Notes: generated from the letters alone by a model not told the origin. A stretch of DNA of 64,000 nt from Pseudomonas guineae (GCF_900113745.1 NZ_FOQL01000001.1:124001-188000), one strand, 5' to 3'. Counted from the first letter of the stretch, positions 40,908 through 54,668 are shown. Made by a program: numbers and translations.

Positions 40908-43520
40908 TCAGCTGTTCTTATCTTCAACCTTCCACTTACCGCCATCAAAGAACGCACGCCAGCCCGTCGGCTTACCGTCGACTTCCGTCTGCACGTACTG
41001 CTCTTGGGTCTTACGGCTATAGCGAATAACCGAAGCGCGGCCTTGCGGATCTTTCTTCGGGGCATCACAAAGGAAGTGATACTTAGGATCGATCTCATCA
41101 CGATGAGGAATTATTTCCATCACCAGCGGAGCACGCGTTTCACGGTTCTTCGGGAACTGGCTAGCGGCTAAGAACAAGCCCGAGGCGCCATCACGCAAGA
41201 TGTACGTATCGTTGACCTTCTCGCACTTGAGTTCCGGCATCTTCACCGGATCCATTTTCGGTGGAGCAGCCTCGCCGCTCTTCAGCAGCTTGCGGGTGTT
41301 CTTGCACTCGCTATTGGTGCAGCCAAAGAACTTGCCGAAACGCCCGGTCTTCAATTGCATCTGGCTGCCGCACTTATCGCAATCCAGGCTCGGCCCTTCA
41401 TAGCCCTTGATCCGGTACTGCCCCTGCTCGACCTCATAACCTACGCAATCTGGGTTATTACCGCAGATGTGCAGCTTGCGGGTTTCATCGAGCAGATAGG
41501 CATCCATGGCCGTAGAGCAGATCGGGCAACGATGCTTGCCGAGCAACACACGCGACTCAGACTCACCTTCATCGTCAGCGGCTATTTCATCGCCTGGTAC
41601 CAGATTGACTGTGGCCTTGCAGCGCTCTTTAGGCGGCAACGCATACCCCGAACAACCGAGGAATACACCGGTGGAAGCAGTACGAATAGTCATTGGCCGG
41701 GCGCAGTCGCGGCAGGCTATATCAGTCAGCGTAGGTGTGTTGGCACGCATACCGCTTTCACTGTCGCCTGCCACTTCAAGTTTCTTCTTGAAATCGCCAT
41801 AGAACTCGTCGAGTACATTTTTCCACTCGCGCTCGCCCTGGGCCACATCGTCCAGATTTTCTTCCATGCCGGCTGTAAAACCGTAATCCATTAGATTGGA
41901 GAAACTTTCAGATAGACGCTCAGTAACAATATCACCCATTTTTTCGGAGTAGAAGCGGCGGTTGTGCAACGCTACGTAACCACGATCCTGGATGGTACCG
42001 ATGATCGCCGCGTAAGTTGATGGACGGCCAATACCGCGCTTTTCCATCTCTTTAACCAGGCTGGCTTCCGAGTAACGCGCCGGTGGCTTGGTGAAGTGCT
42101 GGCTGGGGTCAAGCTTGACCAGTTTCAGCACTTCGCCCTGATCCATTTCCGGCAACACATCGTCATCGCCCGGCTTGCTTATTTGCGGTAATGCACGGGT
42201 ATAACCGTCGAACTTGAGGATGCGGCCCTTGGCGCGCAGTTCAAACTGCGCAGCCGTGACGGTCACTGTAGTTGACAGATATTCGGCCGGCGGCATCTGG
42301 CAGGCCACAAACTGACGCCAGATCAACTCATACAAGCGCTCTGCATCGCGCTCCATACCGGACAACTGAGTTGGTTTGAGGTTAACGTCGGAGGGGCGAA
42401 TGGCTTCGTGCGCTTCTTGCGCACCTTCCTTGCTGCTGTAGGCAATTGGGTTAGCGGGCAGGTATTTCTTGCCGAACTCACCTTCAATAAAGTCACGCAC
42501 CATGCTCACGGCGTCGATCGACAGGTTAGTCGAGTCCGTACGCATGTAGGTGATGTAACCCGCCTCATAAAGACGCTGAGCCATCATCATGGTCTTCTTC
42601 ACCCCGAAACCCAGGCGATTACTAGCAGCCTGCTGCAGGGTGGAAGTAATAAAGGGCGCCGACGGCTTGCTGCTAGTCGGTTTGTCTTCACGCTTACTGA
42701 TGATGTAGCTCGACGCTTTCAGCGTGGCCAGAGCAGCCATAGCCTGGGCTTCATTCAGCGGTTTGAAGGCGCTGCCATTCTCACGCGCCACTTCAAAGCG
42801 CACATTGGCACCTTTTGCGGAGCCCAAATCAGCGTGCACTTCCCAGTATTCTTCGGGGACAAATGCACGAATCTCTTTCTCACGCTCGACCACCAGTTTG
42901 ACTGCGACCGACTGCACACGACCGGCAGACAGGCCGCGGGCGATCTTGGCCCATAGCAGCGGCGAGACCATGTAACCCACTACGCGATCGAGGAAACGCC
43001 GCGCCTGCTGAGCATTTACACGATTGATGTCCAGCTCGCCCGGCTTAGAAAACGCCTCTTGAATCGCCTTCTTGGTGATTTCGTTGAACACCACGCGCTT
43101 ATATCGGCTGTCGTCACCACCAATGGATTCGCGCAGGTGCCAGGCAATGGCTTCCCCCTCGCGATCCAAGTCGGTTGCGAGATAGATGGTGTCAGCATCC
43201 TTGGCCAAACGGCGCAATTCCTCGACCACCTTCTCTTTGCCCGGAAGGATCTCGTACTTGGCTTTCCAGCCGTGCTCGGGATCAACCCCCATGCGTGCGA
43301 TCAGCTGACGCTTGGCTTTCTCCTTGGGCGACAACGCCGGCACTTCACCCGTAGCGGCTTTACCACGCTTGACAGGCTCCTTAGCGGTACTTGCCGAGCC
43401 ACTGGTGGGTAGGTCACGGATGTGGCCGATGCTCGACTTCACCACGTACTCGTTGCCCAAGTACTTGTTGATGGTCTTGGCCTTGGCCGGGGATTCCACG
43501 ATGACCAGCGATTTGCCCAT
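40908..43520 (-). CDS. topA: DNA topoisomerase I
   Basis: An 870-residue type IA topoisomerase that relaxes negative supercoils. The TOPRIM domain has [10 protein letters not shown] and [14 protein letters not shown] (metal-binding acidic triad). The active tyrosine is Y325 in [11 protein letters not shown] (E. coli Y319), with R327 next to it. The C-terminal part holds three cysteine-rich zinc ribbon modules (CRDC, CPIC and CDKC start them) and a basic tail resembling E. coli TopA. Length and motifs are complete. The start [15 protein letters not shown] at 43520 is conserved. Confidence 0.98.
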   Translation of the reverse strand: MGKSLVIVESPAKAKTINKYLGNEYVVKSSIGHIRDLPTSGSASTAKEPVKRGKAATGEVPALSPKEKAKRQLIARMGVDPEHGWKAKYEILPGKEKVVEELRRLAKDADTIYLATDLDREGEAIAWHLRESIGGDDSRYKRVVFNEITKKAIQEAFSKPGELDINRVNAQQARRFLDRVVGYMVSPLLWAKIARGLSAGRVQSVAVKLVVEREKEIRAFVPEEYWEVHADLGSAKGANVRFEVARENGSAFKPLNEAQAMAALATLKASSYIISKREDKPTSSKPSAPFITSTLQQAASNRLGFGVKKTMMMAQRLYEAGYITYMRTDSTNLSIDAVSMVRDFIEGEFGKKYLPANPIAYSSKEGAQEAHEAIRPSDVNLKPTQLSGMERDAERLYELIWRQFVACQMPPAEYLSTTVTVTAAQFELRAKGRILKFDGYTRALPQISKPGDDDVLPEMDQGEVLKLVKLDPSQHFTKPPARYSEASLVKEMEKRGIGRPSTYAAIIGTIQDRGYVALHNRRFYSEKMGDIVTERLSESFSNLMDYGFTAGMEENLDDVAQGEREWKNVLDEFYGDFKKKLEVAGDSESGMRANTPTLTDIACRDCARPMTIRTASTGVFLGCSGYALPPKERCKATVNLVPGDEIAADDEGESESRVLLGKHRCPICSTAMDAYLLDETRKLHICGNNPDCVGYEVEQGQYRIKGYEGPSLDCDKCGSQMQLKTGRFGKFFGCTNSECKNTRKLLKSGEAAPPKMDPVKMPELKCEKVNDTYILRDGASGLFLAASQFPKNRETRAPLVMEIIPHRDEIDPKYHFLCDAPKKDPQGRASVIRYSRKTQEQYVQTEVDGKPTGWRAFFDGGKWKVEDKNS

Positions 43521-43645
43521 GGATTGGAAAATTCCTGAAATTCGATAAATAAATGCGGGAGGCGCTGTACTGCCTGCTAGCGCGGCACCGCTATATATAG
43601 TGGCGGTCCGGCCGAGGTCAAGCGCAGCAATAGCCCGATGTCAGC

Positions 43646-43882
43646 TCAAGGCCGATTAAACAGCGTGCTTTCAGCCTGAATCAAAGCAAAGCGTGGCACA
43701 TTCTTGCCGTCCACCTCAACGCGCTCGCAGAACATCTCCAACGGTCTCACCCATAGCCCAAAATCGCCGTACAGCGCTTGATAAACCACCTGCTGCTCCT
43801 GCGTTTCGGAATGCTGGGCCACGCCAAACACTCGGTACTCAGGGCCTTTGTAGTGACGGTAGAGGCCAGGCTGTAACTGCAT
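43646..43882 (-). CDS. DUF1653 protein
   Basis: A 78-residue protein of DUF1653: PGLYRHYKGPEYRVFGVAQHSETQE, then VVYQALYGDFGLWVRPLEMF. The family is widespread and cytoplasmic with a small beta fold; its function is unknown. It is preceded on the same strand by the fadBA operon but separated from it by a terminator. Confidence 0.88.
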   Translation of the reverse strand: MQLQPGLYRHYKGPEYRVFGVAQHSETQEQQVVYQALYGDFGLWVRPLEMFCERVEVDGKNVPRFALIQAESTLFNRP

Positions 43883-43916
43883 GGATGAATTCCTTGAAGA
43901 TTTTTCGCTAAAAACA

Positions 43917-43943
43917 AAAACCGGGGCACTTGGCCCCGGTTTT
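43917..43943 (-). terminator. Terminator of the fadBA operon
   Basis: AAAACCGGGGC (43917-43927) pairs with GCCCCGGTTTT (43933-43943) around ACTTG. Read on the minus strand it begins 24 bases after the fadA stop and ends in TTTTTGTTTTT, a good U-tract. Confidence 0.9.
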
Positions 43944-43966
43944 CCATCTTCTACATCGAGTAAAAC

Positions 43967-45157
<1,191 letters not shown>

Positions 45158-45172
45158 CTAGTCGTTGCGCGA

Positions 45173-47320
45173 TTAACCGAAAAACTTCTGGCCGTTAGCA
45201 GCCATTTCGCGAAGCTTGGCAGTCGGGGTGTACAGCGCGCCTAGCTCGGCATATTTGTCGGCCAGGGCAACGAACTCAGCCACACCGATGGAATCGATGT
45301 AACGCAGTGCACCACCGCGGAAGGGCGGGAAGCCAATACCGTAGATAAGACCCATATCGGCCTCAGCAGCGGTATCAACGATGCCATCTTCCAAGCAACG
45401 AACAGTTTCCATACACAGCGGGATCATCATCCAATTAATGATGTCTTCGTCGGTGACTTCACGCTGCTCAAAGATGATTGGTTTCAGCACTTCGAGCACA
45501 GCTGGATCGGCGACTTTCTTCTGCTTGCCGCGCTTATCCATCTCGTAGGAGTAGAAGCCCTTACCGTTCTTCTGGCCCAGGCGATCGGCTTCGTACAGTG
45601 CATCGACTGCCGAGCGACGATCGTCTTTCATACGATCCGGGAAGCCTTCAGCCATGACGTCGCGACCGTGGTGACCGGTGTCGATACCGACCACGTCCAT
45701 CAGGTACGCTGGGCCCATTGGCCAGCCGAATTTTTCCATGACCTTGTCGATACGTACAAAATCGACGCCTGCGCTGACCAGCTTGGCGAAACCGCCGAAG
45801 TAAGGGAACAGCACACGGTTGACCAGGAAGCCTGGGCAATCGTTGACCACAACCGGGGTTTTACCCATCTTCTTGGCGTAGGCAACAGTAGTAGCAACTG
45901 CTACTTCGCTGGACTTCTCACCACGAATCACTTCAACCAACGGCATCATGTGTACCGGGTTGAAGAAGTGCATGCCGACGAAGTTTTCCGGGCGCTTGAG
46001 AGCCTTGGCTAGCAAGTTGATGGAGATGGTCGAGGTGTTCGAGGCCAGAATTGCATCCTCGCGCACCATGCCTTCCACTTCAGCCAGCACAATCTGCTTA
46101 ACCTTAGGGTTTTCAACCACGGCTTCGACCACGATATCAACCGCACCGAAATCACCGTAGGACATGGTCGGGCGAATGGCAGTGAGGGCTTCTGCCATCT
46201 TCGCCGGGGTCATACGACCTTTAGCAACGCGGCCGCCAAGCAGCTTGGACGCCTCAGCCAGCCCCATTTGGATACCCTCTTCTCGGATATCCTTCATCAG
46301 AATCGGAGTGCCCTTGGACGCGGACTGATAGGCAATACCACCGCCCATGATGCCAGCACCGAGAACGGCAGCCAGTTTCACGTCTTTAGCGATTTCGTCG
46401 TACTGCTTGGACTTCTTCTTCAGGTCTTGGTCATTCAGGAACAGACCAATCAAGCTTGCAGCAACCGGCGTTTTAGCCAGCTTAACGAAACCAGCAGCTT
46501 CGACTTCAAGAGCCTTGTCGCGGCCCATGTTAGCCGCTTTCTGGATGGTCTTAATGGCTTCAACCGGCGCTGGGTAGTTCGGGCCAGCCTGGCCTGCAAC
46601 GAAACCTTTGGCGGTTTCAAAGCACATCATTTGCTCGATAGCGTTGAGCTTGAGCTTTTCAAGCTTCGGCTGACGCTTAGCCTTGTAGTCCAACTCACCA
46701 GAGATGGCACGCTGAACAAGGTCCAGAGCAGCAGCTTGCAGCTTGTCAGCGGCTACAACAGCGTCCACTGCACCCATTTTCAGGGCATCAGCGGCTCGGT
46801 TTTCTTTACCGCTGGCAATCCACTCAACCGCGTTATCAGTACCGATGATACGTGGCAGACGCACAGTACCGCCGAAGCCTGGGTAAATACCCAGCTTGAC
46901 TTCCGGCAGGCCCACTTTGGCGCTTTCGGCCATGACGCGGTAGTCCGCAGCCAGGCACATTTCAAAACCACCGCCCAGAGCGATGCCATTGATCGCGACA
47001 ACAGTCGGAACATTGAGGTCTTCAAAATCACTGAAAATCTTATTGGCTTCGAGGTTGCCAGCCACCAGTTCTGCATCCGGCAACTTGAAGTTGTCGACGA
47101 ACTCGGTGATGTCGGCGCCGACGATAAATACGTCCTTGCCACTGGTAACAATCACACCTTTGATCGAACCATCAGCTTTAATCGCATCAACGGATTGACG
47201 CAGCTCATTGAGGGTAAGACGGTTGAATTTGTTGACGGATTCACCCTTGAGGTCGAATTTCAATTCGACGATGCCGCTCTCAAGGGCCTTAACCGTGATG
47301 GCTTTACCTTCGTAAATCAT
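45173..47320 (-). CDS. fadB: Fatty acid oxidation complex alpha subunit FadB (FaoA)
   Basis: A 715-residue fused enoyl-CoA hydratase and 3-hydroxyacyl-CoA dehydrogenase. Hydratase glutamates are E120 ([13 protein letters not shown]) and E140 ([14 protein letters not shown]). The dehydrogenase part has the NAD loop [16 protein letters not shown] and the catalytic-histidine segment [16 protein letters not shown]. The C-terminal domain ends [12 protein letters not shown]. The start at 47320 gives exactly the 715 residues of the well-studied P. fragi subunit; an extension to 47368 is unlikely. It forms an alpha2beta2 complex with FadA. Confidence 0.97.
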   Translation of the reverse strand: MIYEGKAITVKALESGIVELKFDLKGESVNKFNRLTLNELRQSVDAIKADGSIKGVIVTSGKDVFIVGADITEFVDNFKLPDAELVAGNLEANKIFSDFEDLNVPTVVAINGIALGGGFEMCLAADYRVMAESAKVGLPEVKLGIYPGFGGTVRLPRIIGTDNAVEWIASGKENRAADALKMGAVDAVVAADKLQAAALDLVQRAISGELDYKAKRQPKLEKLKLNAIEQMMCFETAKGFVAGQAGPNYPAPVEAIKTIQKAANMGRDKALEVEAAGFVKLAKTPVAASLIGLFLNDQDLKKKSKQYDEIAKDVKLAAVLGAGIMGGGIAYQSASKGTPILMKDIREEGIQMGLAEASKLLGGRVAKGRMTPAKMAEALTAIRPTMSYGDFGAVDIVVEAVVENPKVKQIVLAEVEGMVREDAILASNTSTISINLLAKALKRPENFVGMHFFNPVHMMPLVEVIRGEKSSEVAVATTVAYAKKMGKTPVVVNDCPGFLVNRVLFPYFGGFAKLVSAGVDFVRIDKVMEKFGWPMGPAYLMDVVGIDTGHHGRDVMAEGFPDRMKDDRRSAVDALYEADRLGQKNGKGFYSYEMDKRGKQKKVADPAVLEVLKPIIFEQREVTDEDIINWMMIPLCMETVRCLEDGIVDTAAEADMGLIYGIGFPPFRGGALRYIDSIGVAEFVALADKYAELGALYTPTAKLREMAANGQKFFG

Positions 47321-47803
47321 CAACTGATCTCCACGGTATGGAAGCTGAACAGTACACATCGGCGCCAACCAGCAAGCTACTCCACGGCATGGCCGTAGCA
47401 GAGTAACCCCAATCAGCCTGGCACACCCACCGACGCGATATTCGGGTTGTAAGGCGCTGTATTAAGTTAGGCAAACGCTCAATTCATACGCCCGTTTGAT
47501 TTGGGTGTGCACACCTTCAAGGAAAAGCCATGACTTGTCAATTAGCCTGTTAGGGCTGCATTAGCGTACAAAAAGTTACGCTCAGCCCGACGCTGACACC
47601 TTGATAGCTTTGTCGCGAAAAAGTAGCCATTCGCGGCGATATAGAGCTATTCCCGCAATTCTTTGCGTAAAAAAGCGACCCGGCACATGCCTAGCAATCT
47701 GATTTAGCTACAGGTACAGTCGTTTCAATACGGCCGCGTTTGTAGCGCCCGTAGCTAAAACAAAAACAATTAAAGCCCGACCAAGGGCGCACGGAGTTTC
47801 CTT
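47321..47803. promoter_or_regulatory. Divergent fadB upstream region with candidate operator
   Basis: This 483-base gap, richer in A+T than the genes around it, holds no likely gene. CAAACG (47472-47477) and CGTTTG (47493-47498) form a perfect inverted repeat with 15 bases between. These are PsrA-type half-sites, but the spacing is far wider than the usual two to four bases. PsrA controls the fadBA operon in P. aeruginosa, so a variant site is possible. A small hairpin, CGCGAA (47614-47619) with TTCGCG (47630-47635), lies closer to the 47804 gene. Confidence 0.4.
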
Positions 47804-48622
47804 ATGTCGAGCCGCATGCTTGCCATTGCCTTGAGCACTCTGCTAGCAATCACACTCCCCCTGTTCAGCGCCGCCAGCCAAGCTGCAGACACCGCCACCA
47901 GCCTACTAAAACTGCATCAGTTGCGCTTAGCCGCGCAAAAAACACTTGGCGACTTTTATATGTTTAACGGCATGGAGGGCGATCAACGCTACTCGCGAAT
48001 GATTAATGAGTCGCTGAGCGAGGTGAATACTCAACTCAATACGCTGAGAGAAATGCCTGGTGAAGGTTCGAACGCTTTACGCTCACAGCTGGACCAACAA
48101 TGGAAAGGCTACCAGATCGATCTAAACAACCTGGTTAACGCACTAAAAAGTCAGGGCTATACCGATCTGCAGCCGGTTGCTGATCTCGCGGCACGCAACC
48201 AGCAACTCATGAGCCTCAGCCAAGAGCTGTACACCAAGATTCAACAAGAGGGCAGCTACAGCGTACCCACACTGACCCAACACAGCCGTGAGCAAAGCCT
48301 GCTGATGCAGGGCATCGCTGTGGATTACGCATCACGCAGCGCTTCGGTGGGTGCCACCTTTATGGGCGGCGGCGATGCCCGACCAATTGAGGATATGGTC
48401 AGCGAGTTCGCCAGCAAGATGGCGGCACTGGAGAAAGAGCCGCTGAACACCCCACAACTCAAGCAATCCTGGGGCGAGGTCGCCACCAAGTGGCGCTATA
48501 TTGAAAAATCGTTGATCAACTACAACGAAAACAGCGTGCCCTTTCTGGTGAACAAGTATTCAAACACCATCATTCAAGGCATCGAACAGATTTCCACTCA
48601 GTACGCGGCGACTGATCTCTGA
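47804..48622 (+). CDS. Secreted helical protein, PilJ-N-like
   Basis: A 272-residue protein with a signal peptide (about 1-28, cleavage after SQAA) and an entirely helical mature part without cysteines. The repeats of polar/hydrophobic heptads (LHQLRLAAQKTLGDFYMFNG; SQLDQQWKGYQIDLNNLVNA) resemble the periplasmic ligand-binding four-helix bundles of PilJ-type chemotaxis transducers, but no transmembrane anchor or signalling domain follows. It may be a free-standing sensor partner or scaffold. It is divergent from fadB. Function unknown; the PilJ resemblance is an impression that needs a profile search. Confidence 0.7.
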   Translation: MSSRMLAIALSTLLAITLPLFSAASQAADTATSLLKLHQLRLAAQKTLGDFYMFNGMEGDQRYSRMINESLSEVNTQLNTLREMPGEGSNALRSQLDQQWKGYQIDLNNLVNALKSQGYTDLQPVADLAARNQQLMSLSQELYTKIQQEGSYSVPTLTQHSREQSLLMQGIAVDYASRSASVGATFMGGGDARPIEDMVSEFASKMAALEKEPLNTPQLKQSWGEVATKWRYIEKSLINYNENSVPFLVNKYSNTIIQGIEQISTQYAATDL

Positions 48623-48705
48623 TCGCACTACAGCGACCATCTGCACTCGCCCCACCGGCCGGCCTGGCCTTTTACCGCCCAATATTGCACCGGCGTTGGT
48701 TAAGA

Positions 48706-49143
48706 TCAGGCTATGGCCTTAAGAAAACCGACAATTTCTTCCAGCGCTGCGCTAGCACCCCGTTCGCCCCAGCAAATCGACAGCATTTGATCAGTCGCCT
48801 CGACCTTGAACGCATCAGCCGGCAATGCCTGCAATTGAGCCAACAACGCCTGATCAGTGCAGGGTTCGCGCCATTTATTGACCCACTGCCCCGGTTCCAA
48901 CTGCCAATAGCACCAGCTATCGGCCTGACCGCGTCGGCGCGGCTGATGATATTGCGGGCACGAATCTGGCGGCTGACGCAGCAGCCAATGCGGCCAGGTC
49001 TGCGGCGACAACTGCATCGCAACGCCCATGCGTCGAGCCTGTAAACGCACGTCCATTTGCCCGCGCTGACGTCGTGAAGGCGCCAACCAGGCCAAAGGGC
49101 TTAACATTACGCCCAGGAGCAAAACTATAAACCAAGGATTCAT
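48706..49143 (-). CDS. Single-pass membrane protein, function unknown
   Basis: A 145-residue protein: one N-terminal transmembrane helix (about 4-22, PWFIVLLLGVMLSPLAWLAP) and a cytoplasmic or periplasmic domain with many tryptophans (TWPHWLL, WCYWQLEPGQWVNKWREP). The ATG at 49143 puts the helix at the very N-terminus; a longer frame to 49203 adds a cysteine-rich leader. It lies between the 47804 gene (convergent) and uspA (divergent). PAO1 has a similar unnamed gene here. I do not recognise a function. Confidence 0.65.
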   Translation of the reverse strand: MNPWFIVLLLGVMLSPLAWLAPSRRQRGQMDVRLQARRMGVAMQLSPQTWPHWLLRQPPDSCPQYHQPRRRGQADSWCYWQLEPGQWVNKWREPCTDQALLAQLQALPADAFKVEATDQMLSICWGERGASAALEEIVGFLKAIA

Positions 49144-49227
49144 ATCGTTATCTCGCAGGCAAAAGCCTGTTATATGCATACAAGAAGGCCATACTAAAAC
49201 CATCGATCCACTTGCAAGGAGCTACCC

Positions 49228-49668
49228 ATGCCCTACCTGCACATTCTTGTCGCTGTCGACCTTACCGAAGAATGCGATCCGGTCATGCACCGAGCGCAGA
49301 AGTTAGCTGCTAGCAGCGGCGCCAAATTATCTGTGGTGCATATAGTCGAGCCTATGGCTATGGCCTTTGGCGGTGACGTGCCGATGGATTTGTCGATGCT
49401 GCAACAGCAGCAATTCGATCAAGCCCGCGAGCGCTTAGATAAATTTGCCGGCAAGTACCCCGAGCTAGGCGCCGACCAACGCCACTTGGCTTACGGTCAG
49501 CCTCGTCAGGAAATTCATCGCCTCGCTGAAGAACAGCAGTGCGACCTGATCATCGTCGGCAGCCACGGCCGCCATGGCCTTGCGTTACTGCTCGGCTCGA
49601 CCGCTAACGACGTACTGCACGGCGCGCCTTGTGACGTCCTGGCCGTGCGCCTGAAAAAAGCTGATTGA
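49228..49668 (+). CDS. uspA: Universal stress protein (UspA family)
   Basis: A 146-residue single-domain Usp. It starts with HILVAVDLTEECDPVMHRA and ends with the ATP-binding motif G-x2-G-x9-G-S/T visible in GSHGRHGLALLLGST, so it should bind ATP. AAGGAG precedes the ATG by six bases. Relatives are induced by stationary phase and oxygen limitation; in P. aeruginosa several Usps help anaerobic survival. No regulatory site is evident here. Confidence 0.92.
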   Translation: MPYLHILVAVDLTEECDPVMHRAQKLAASSGAKLSVVHIVEPMAMAFGGDVPMDLSMLQQQQFDQARERLDKFAGKYPELGADQRHLAYGQPRQEIHRLAEEQQCDLIIVGSHGRHGLALLLGSTANDVLHGAPCDVLAVRLKKAD

Positions 49669-49678
49669 TTGGCCCACA

Positions 49679-49714
49679 CGAATAACGCAAGTGCAGCTGT
49701 GCTTGCGTTATTCG
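49679..49714. terminator. Hairpin between uspA and the 49708 gene
   Basis: A 13-bp stem, CGAATAACGCAAG (49679-49691) with CTTGCGTTATTCG (49702-49714), has a 10-base loop. It contains the stop codon (49708-49710) and last codon of the convergent minus-strand gene. There is no T run, but the stem is strong. Confidence 0.6.
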
Positions 49715-50391
49715 TTGCCGCGCGACCCCATGACCAACGGACGAATCTTTTGCAGCTGGGTCTCCAGCGAATAGGTCATGCTCGACGCCATGGAAAAGAA
49801 GGTCAAAAACGCCTTGAGGTTGGAGTCGCCATCACACGTCGCATGAATGCGCTGCCAGAACGCCTGATTAACCAGCTGCAATTGCTGGAAAATCTCTACC
49901 AAACCCTTTAATTGCCAGTCAGGGGCATGCCCCTCGCGCAGGTTGAAATACTGCTGAGTCAGGTACAGCGACACGGCCCGCAGAATGAATTCCTGATTAT
50001 TGGCGAACGGCAAATGATGCTGCGCCATGGGCTTAAGCTTGCCCAGCAACGGGCAAGCACTGGTCGCCATGATCACCCCAAGCAACGCCCGTAGCCCTTC
50101 GTCCAGGCCAACCTGCTTGGTGTACTCACGCTCCGGCGTACGCACCCAAACAGCCGCCCGCTTGAACGCCGGCAGGCCATGGAAGTCCTCAATTACTCGA
50201 TGCAGATCAACAGCTGCCGGGCAGTGGCTGAAATTATCTTTGCTCAGCGGGCAGTTACTGCACTGCTGATATTCAAGACGCGTCCAGCCCGGAGCGCCTT
50301 GCGCAGCTTCTGCCGCATACACCCGGTCCAGCTCAATCCTGTAGCTGAACTGGTGATCGTCGTCGAGAGTAATGCTGTACTCGATGGCCAT
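49708..50391 (-). CDS. Conserved cytoplasmic protein with CxxC motif
   Basis: A 227-residue soluble protein with the N-terminus MAIEYSITLDDDHQFSYRIE. A cysteine group follows (C44 and C47 in CSNCPLS, C57 in SHCPAA), then mostly helical sequence with two more scattered cysteines. The CSNC and SHC arrangement could bind zinc or another metal. I do not recognise a named family with confidence (possibly a recently defined DUF6901-type group). The gene is 64 bases after uup on the same strand and probably shares its transcript. Function unknown. Confidence 0.75.
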   Translation of the reverse strand: MAIEYSITLDDDHQFSYRIELDRVYAAEAAQGAPGWTRLEYQQCSNCPLSKDNFSHCPAAVDLHRVIEDFHGLPAFKRAAVWVRTPEREYTKQVGLDEGLRALLGVIMATSACPLLGKLKPMAQHHLPFANNQEFILRAVSLYLTQQYFNLREGHAPDWQLKGLVEIFQQLQLVNQAFWQRIHATCDGDSNLKAFLTFFSMASSMTYSLETQLQKIRPLVMGSRGNE

Positions 50392-50455
50392 GACTGTCTC
50401 CGCCAGAAGCCTGAAGGTCCTACTTGAGCGTGTGGGCTATTTATTGCCCGCTAGA

Positions 50456-52369
<1,914 letters not shown>

Positions 52370-52742
52370 GGCACGCCTCAACAAAAAACGACGGGTGAAA
52401 GCCGGTAAACCGGGGCTGAGCAACGAGCTTCGTTGCACCAAACGTACAGCGGTAACCTGGAACACCCAGAAAATCATCTGCAGATGCCCAAAGCAGCCGC
52501 AAAACAGGGCGCGCATTCTAACCGAGAAGCGCGTAGGCCGAGCAGGCAATTTCGCCGGCGGCCATGGTAAATCCCGCGCCAGTCATGTGACAGCCTGGCG
52601 GCAAGTGCTCTAGCTAGCATACCTAACCGACCAATAAGCGATTTTGAACGTCGACAATTGCGCGCTGCGCCTTATTGATCCTTCACCCTCGTTAGGCAAA
52701 CGACTAAGCTAGAGCCATACGCATTATTTGCCTGGAAGTGTC
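52370..52742. other. Divergent uup-slt intergenic region
   Basis: This 373-base region should hold promoters for both uup and slt. I could not find well-spaced -35/-10 pairs, operators, repeats or a small gene in it. It has open frames only as extensions of uup and these look non-coding. Confidence 0.5.
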
Positions 52743-54668
52743 ATGCGCGGTCCCCTGTTCAGCCTGTTGTCTTGCCTATTAGTGTTCTCCCTGGGGTTAA
52801 CTGCGGCGCAGGCCGCTACCCTGGCGCAACAACGTCAGTATTACGACCAAGCCAAAGCCGCACTGGCTAAAGGTGACAAAGAACCTTACCAACGCTACGC
52901 CAACGCCCTACGTGACTACCCGCTGGAGCCTTACCTGGCCTATGACGAGCTGACGGCGCGGCTGAAATGGGCAAGCAATGACGAGATTGAAAAATTCCTC
53001 GCCGAACACGGCGACCTGCCGCAAATCAGCTGGATGAAGCTGCGTTGGCTGCGTTGGTTGGCTGAGCGGGGTGAATGGCAAACCTTTATTAACTATTACG
53101 ACCCAGCACTGAATTTTACCGAGCTCGACTGCCTGTATGGCCAATACCAAATGAGCCACGGCATGCGCGCCGAGGGCAACGCCACTGCTGAAAAACTCTG
53201 GCTGGTGGGTAAATCGCAGCCCAATGCCTGCGACCCGCTCTTCGAGCGCTGGTCCGCAGAAGGCCAACTCACGGAACAGAAACGCTGGCAGCGCGCCAAA
53301 CTGGCTGCTGAGGCGCGTAACTATGGCTTGGTCACCCATCTGATCAAGAGCCTGCCGACCCTGGGCAGCCAGGGTAAAAACCTACTGGACGTTGCACAGA
53401 AACCTGAGCTGCTAAAACAAACCAGTCGCTTCACCCAAACCGATACAGCAATGGCTGATGTGATCGGCCTCGGCTTGCGCCGCCTGGCGCGCCAGGACCC
53501 GGAAAACGCGCTCAACTTGCTTGATCACTATGCCCAGCGCATGAAGTTCTCAAGCGTTGAACAGGTTGCTATCGCCCGAGAAATCGGCCTGACCCTGGCC
53601 AAGCGTTTCGATGCACGCGCCTTGCAGGTGATGGCCAAGTACGACCCTGAACTGCGCGATAACACTGTGAGCGAATGGCGCGCACGCCTGCTGCTGCGCT
53701 TGGGCCGCTGGGAGGAAGTCAATCAGCTGACCCGCAAGATGCCCGCCGAGCTTGGCAACACCAATCGCTGGCGTTACTGGCAGGCACGCAGCCTGCAACT
53801 GGCACAACCCAACAGCCAAAAGCCGAAAGCGCTGTACCAATCGCTGGCCAAGGAGCGCGACTTTTATGGCTTTATGGCCGCCGACCAAGTGCAGGCGCCC
53901 TATCAGCTGAAAAACCAACCGTTGGCCCTGAGCCCGCAAACCATCAAGAAAGTGCGTAACTCGGCAGCCATTCGCCGTGCCTTGGAATTCCACGCCCGCG
54001 GCCAAGTCGCCGATGGGCGGCGTGAATGGTACAACGTCACTCGCCTGTTCAGCCGCGATGAAATGGTCGCCCAGGCCCGCCTCGCCTTCGAGATGGGCTG
54101 GTACTTCCCCGCCATACGCACGATCAGCCAGGCGCAGTATTGGGATGATCTGGATGTGCGCTTCCCCATGGCGCACCGCGAGCAACTAGTGCGCGAGGCG
54201 CGTAACCGCGACATTCATTCCAGTTGGATCTTTGCCATCACCCGCCAAGAAAGCGGCTTTATGACCGACGCCAAGTCCGGCGTTGGCGCCATGGGCCTGA
54301 TGCAGCTGATGCCGGCTACGGCTAAGGAAACCGCCAAACGCTTCGGTATTCCGCTGTCATCGCCACAGCTGGCTTACCGACCAGATGTCAATATTCAACT
54401 GGGCGCTGCCTACCTGAGCCAGATCTATGGCCAGTTCAACGGCAATCGCGTACTCGCCTCTGCCGCTTATAACGCCGGCCCGGGTCGCGTACGCCAGTGG
54501 CTGCGCGGAGCGGACCATCTGTCGTATGACGTGTGGATCGAGAACATCCCGTTTGATGAAACCCGCCAATATGTGCAGAACGTGCTGTCCTATTCAGTCA
54601 TCTATGGCGATAAACTCAACGCACCGCAGCCCTTGGTGGCCTGGCACGAGCGTTACTTCGACCAGTAA
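52743..54668 (+). CDS. slt: Soluble lytic transglycosylase Slt
   Basis: A 641-residue Slt70-type enzyme that cleaves glycan strands in the periplasm to 1,6-anhydro-muropeptides. The signal peptide is about 1-24 (cleavage after AQA). A long superhelical alpha domain (about 30-470) precedes the C-terminal lysozyme-like domain with catalytic E503 in ITRQESGFM, then GAMGLMQLMPATA and SAAYNAGPGRVRQW. Products feed the recycling pathway that NagZ serves. The ATG at 52743 has GGAAG upstream; five extra residues from a start at 52728 would spoil the signal peptide N-region. Confidence 0.95.
   Translation: MRGPLFSLLSCLLVFSLGLTAAQAATLAQQRQYYDQAKAALAKGDKEPYQRYANALRDYPLEPYLAYDELTARLKWASNDEIEKFLAEHGDLPQISWMKLRWLRWLAERGEWQTFINYYDPALNFTELDCLYGQYQMSHGMRAEGNATAEKLWLVGKSQPNACDPLFERWSAEGQLTEQKRWQRAKLAAEARNYGLVTHLIKSLPTLGSQGKNLLDVAQKPELLKQTSRFTQTDTAMADVIGLGLRRLARQDPENALNLLDHYAQRMKFSSVEQVAIAREIGLTLAKRFDARALQVMAKYDPELRDNTVSEWRARLLLRLGRWEEVNQLTRKMPAELGNTNRWRYWQARSLQLAQPNSQKPKALYQSLAKERDFYGFMAADQVQAPYQLKNQPLALSPQTIKKVRNSAAIRRALEFHARGQVADGRREWYNVTRLFSRDEMVAQARLAFEMGWYFPAIRTISQAQYWDDLDVRFPMAHREQLVREARNRDIHSSWIFAITRQESGFMTDAKSGVGAMGLMQLMPATAKETAKRFGIPLSSPQLAYRPDVNIQLGAAYLSQIYGQFNGNRVLASAAYNAGPGRVRQWLRGADHLSYDVWIENIPFDETRQYVQNVLSYSVIYGDKLNAPQPLVAWHERYFDQ

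Noticed and set aside
46268..47398. A 376-codon frame antisense to fadB
   Set aside because: The sense strand encodes an intact FadB. The antisense frame has no homology that I recognise.
52370..52549. A 60-residue N-terminal extension of Uup
   Set aside because: The extension lacks ABC-F character, while the ATG at 52369 gives the usual family start.
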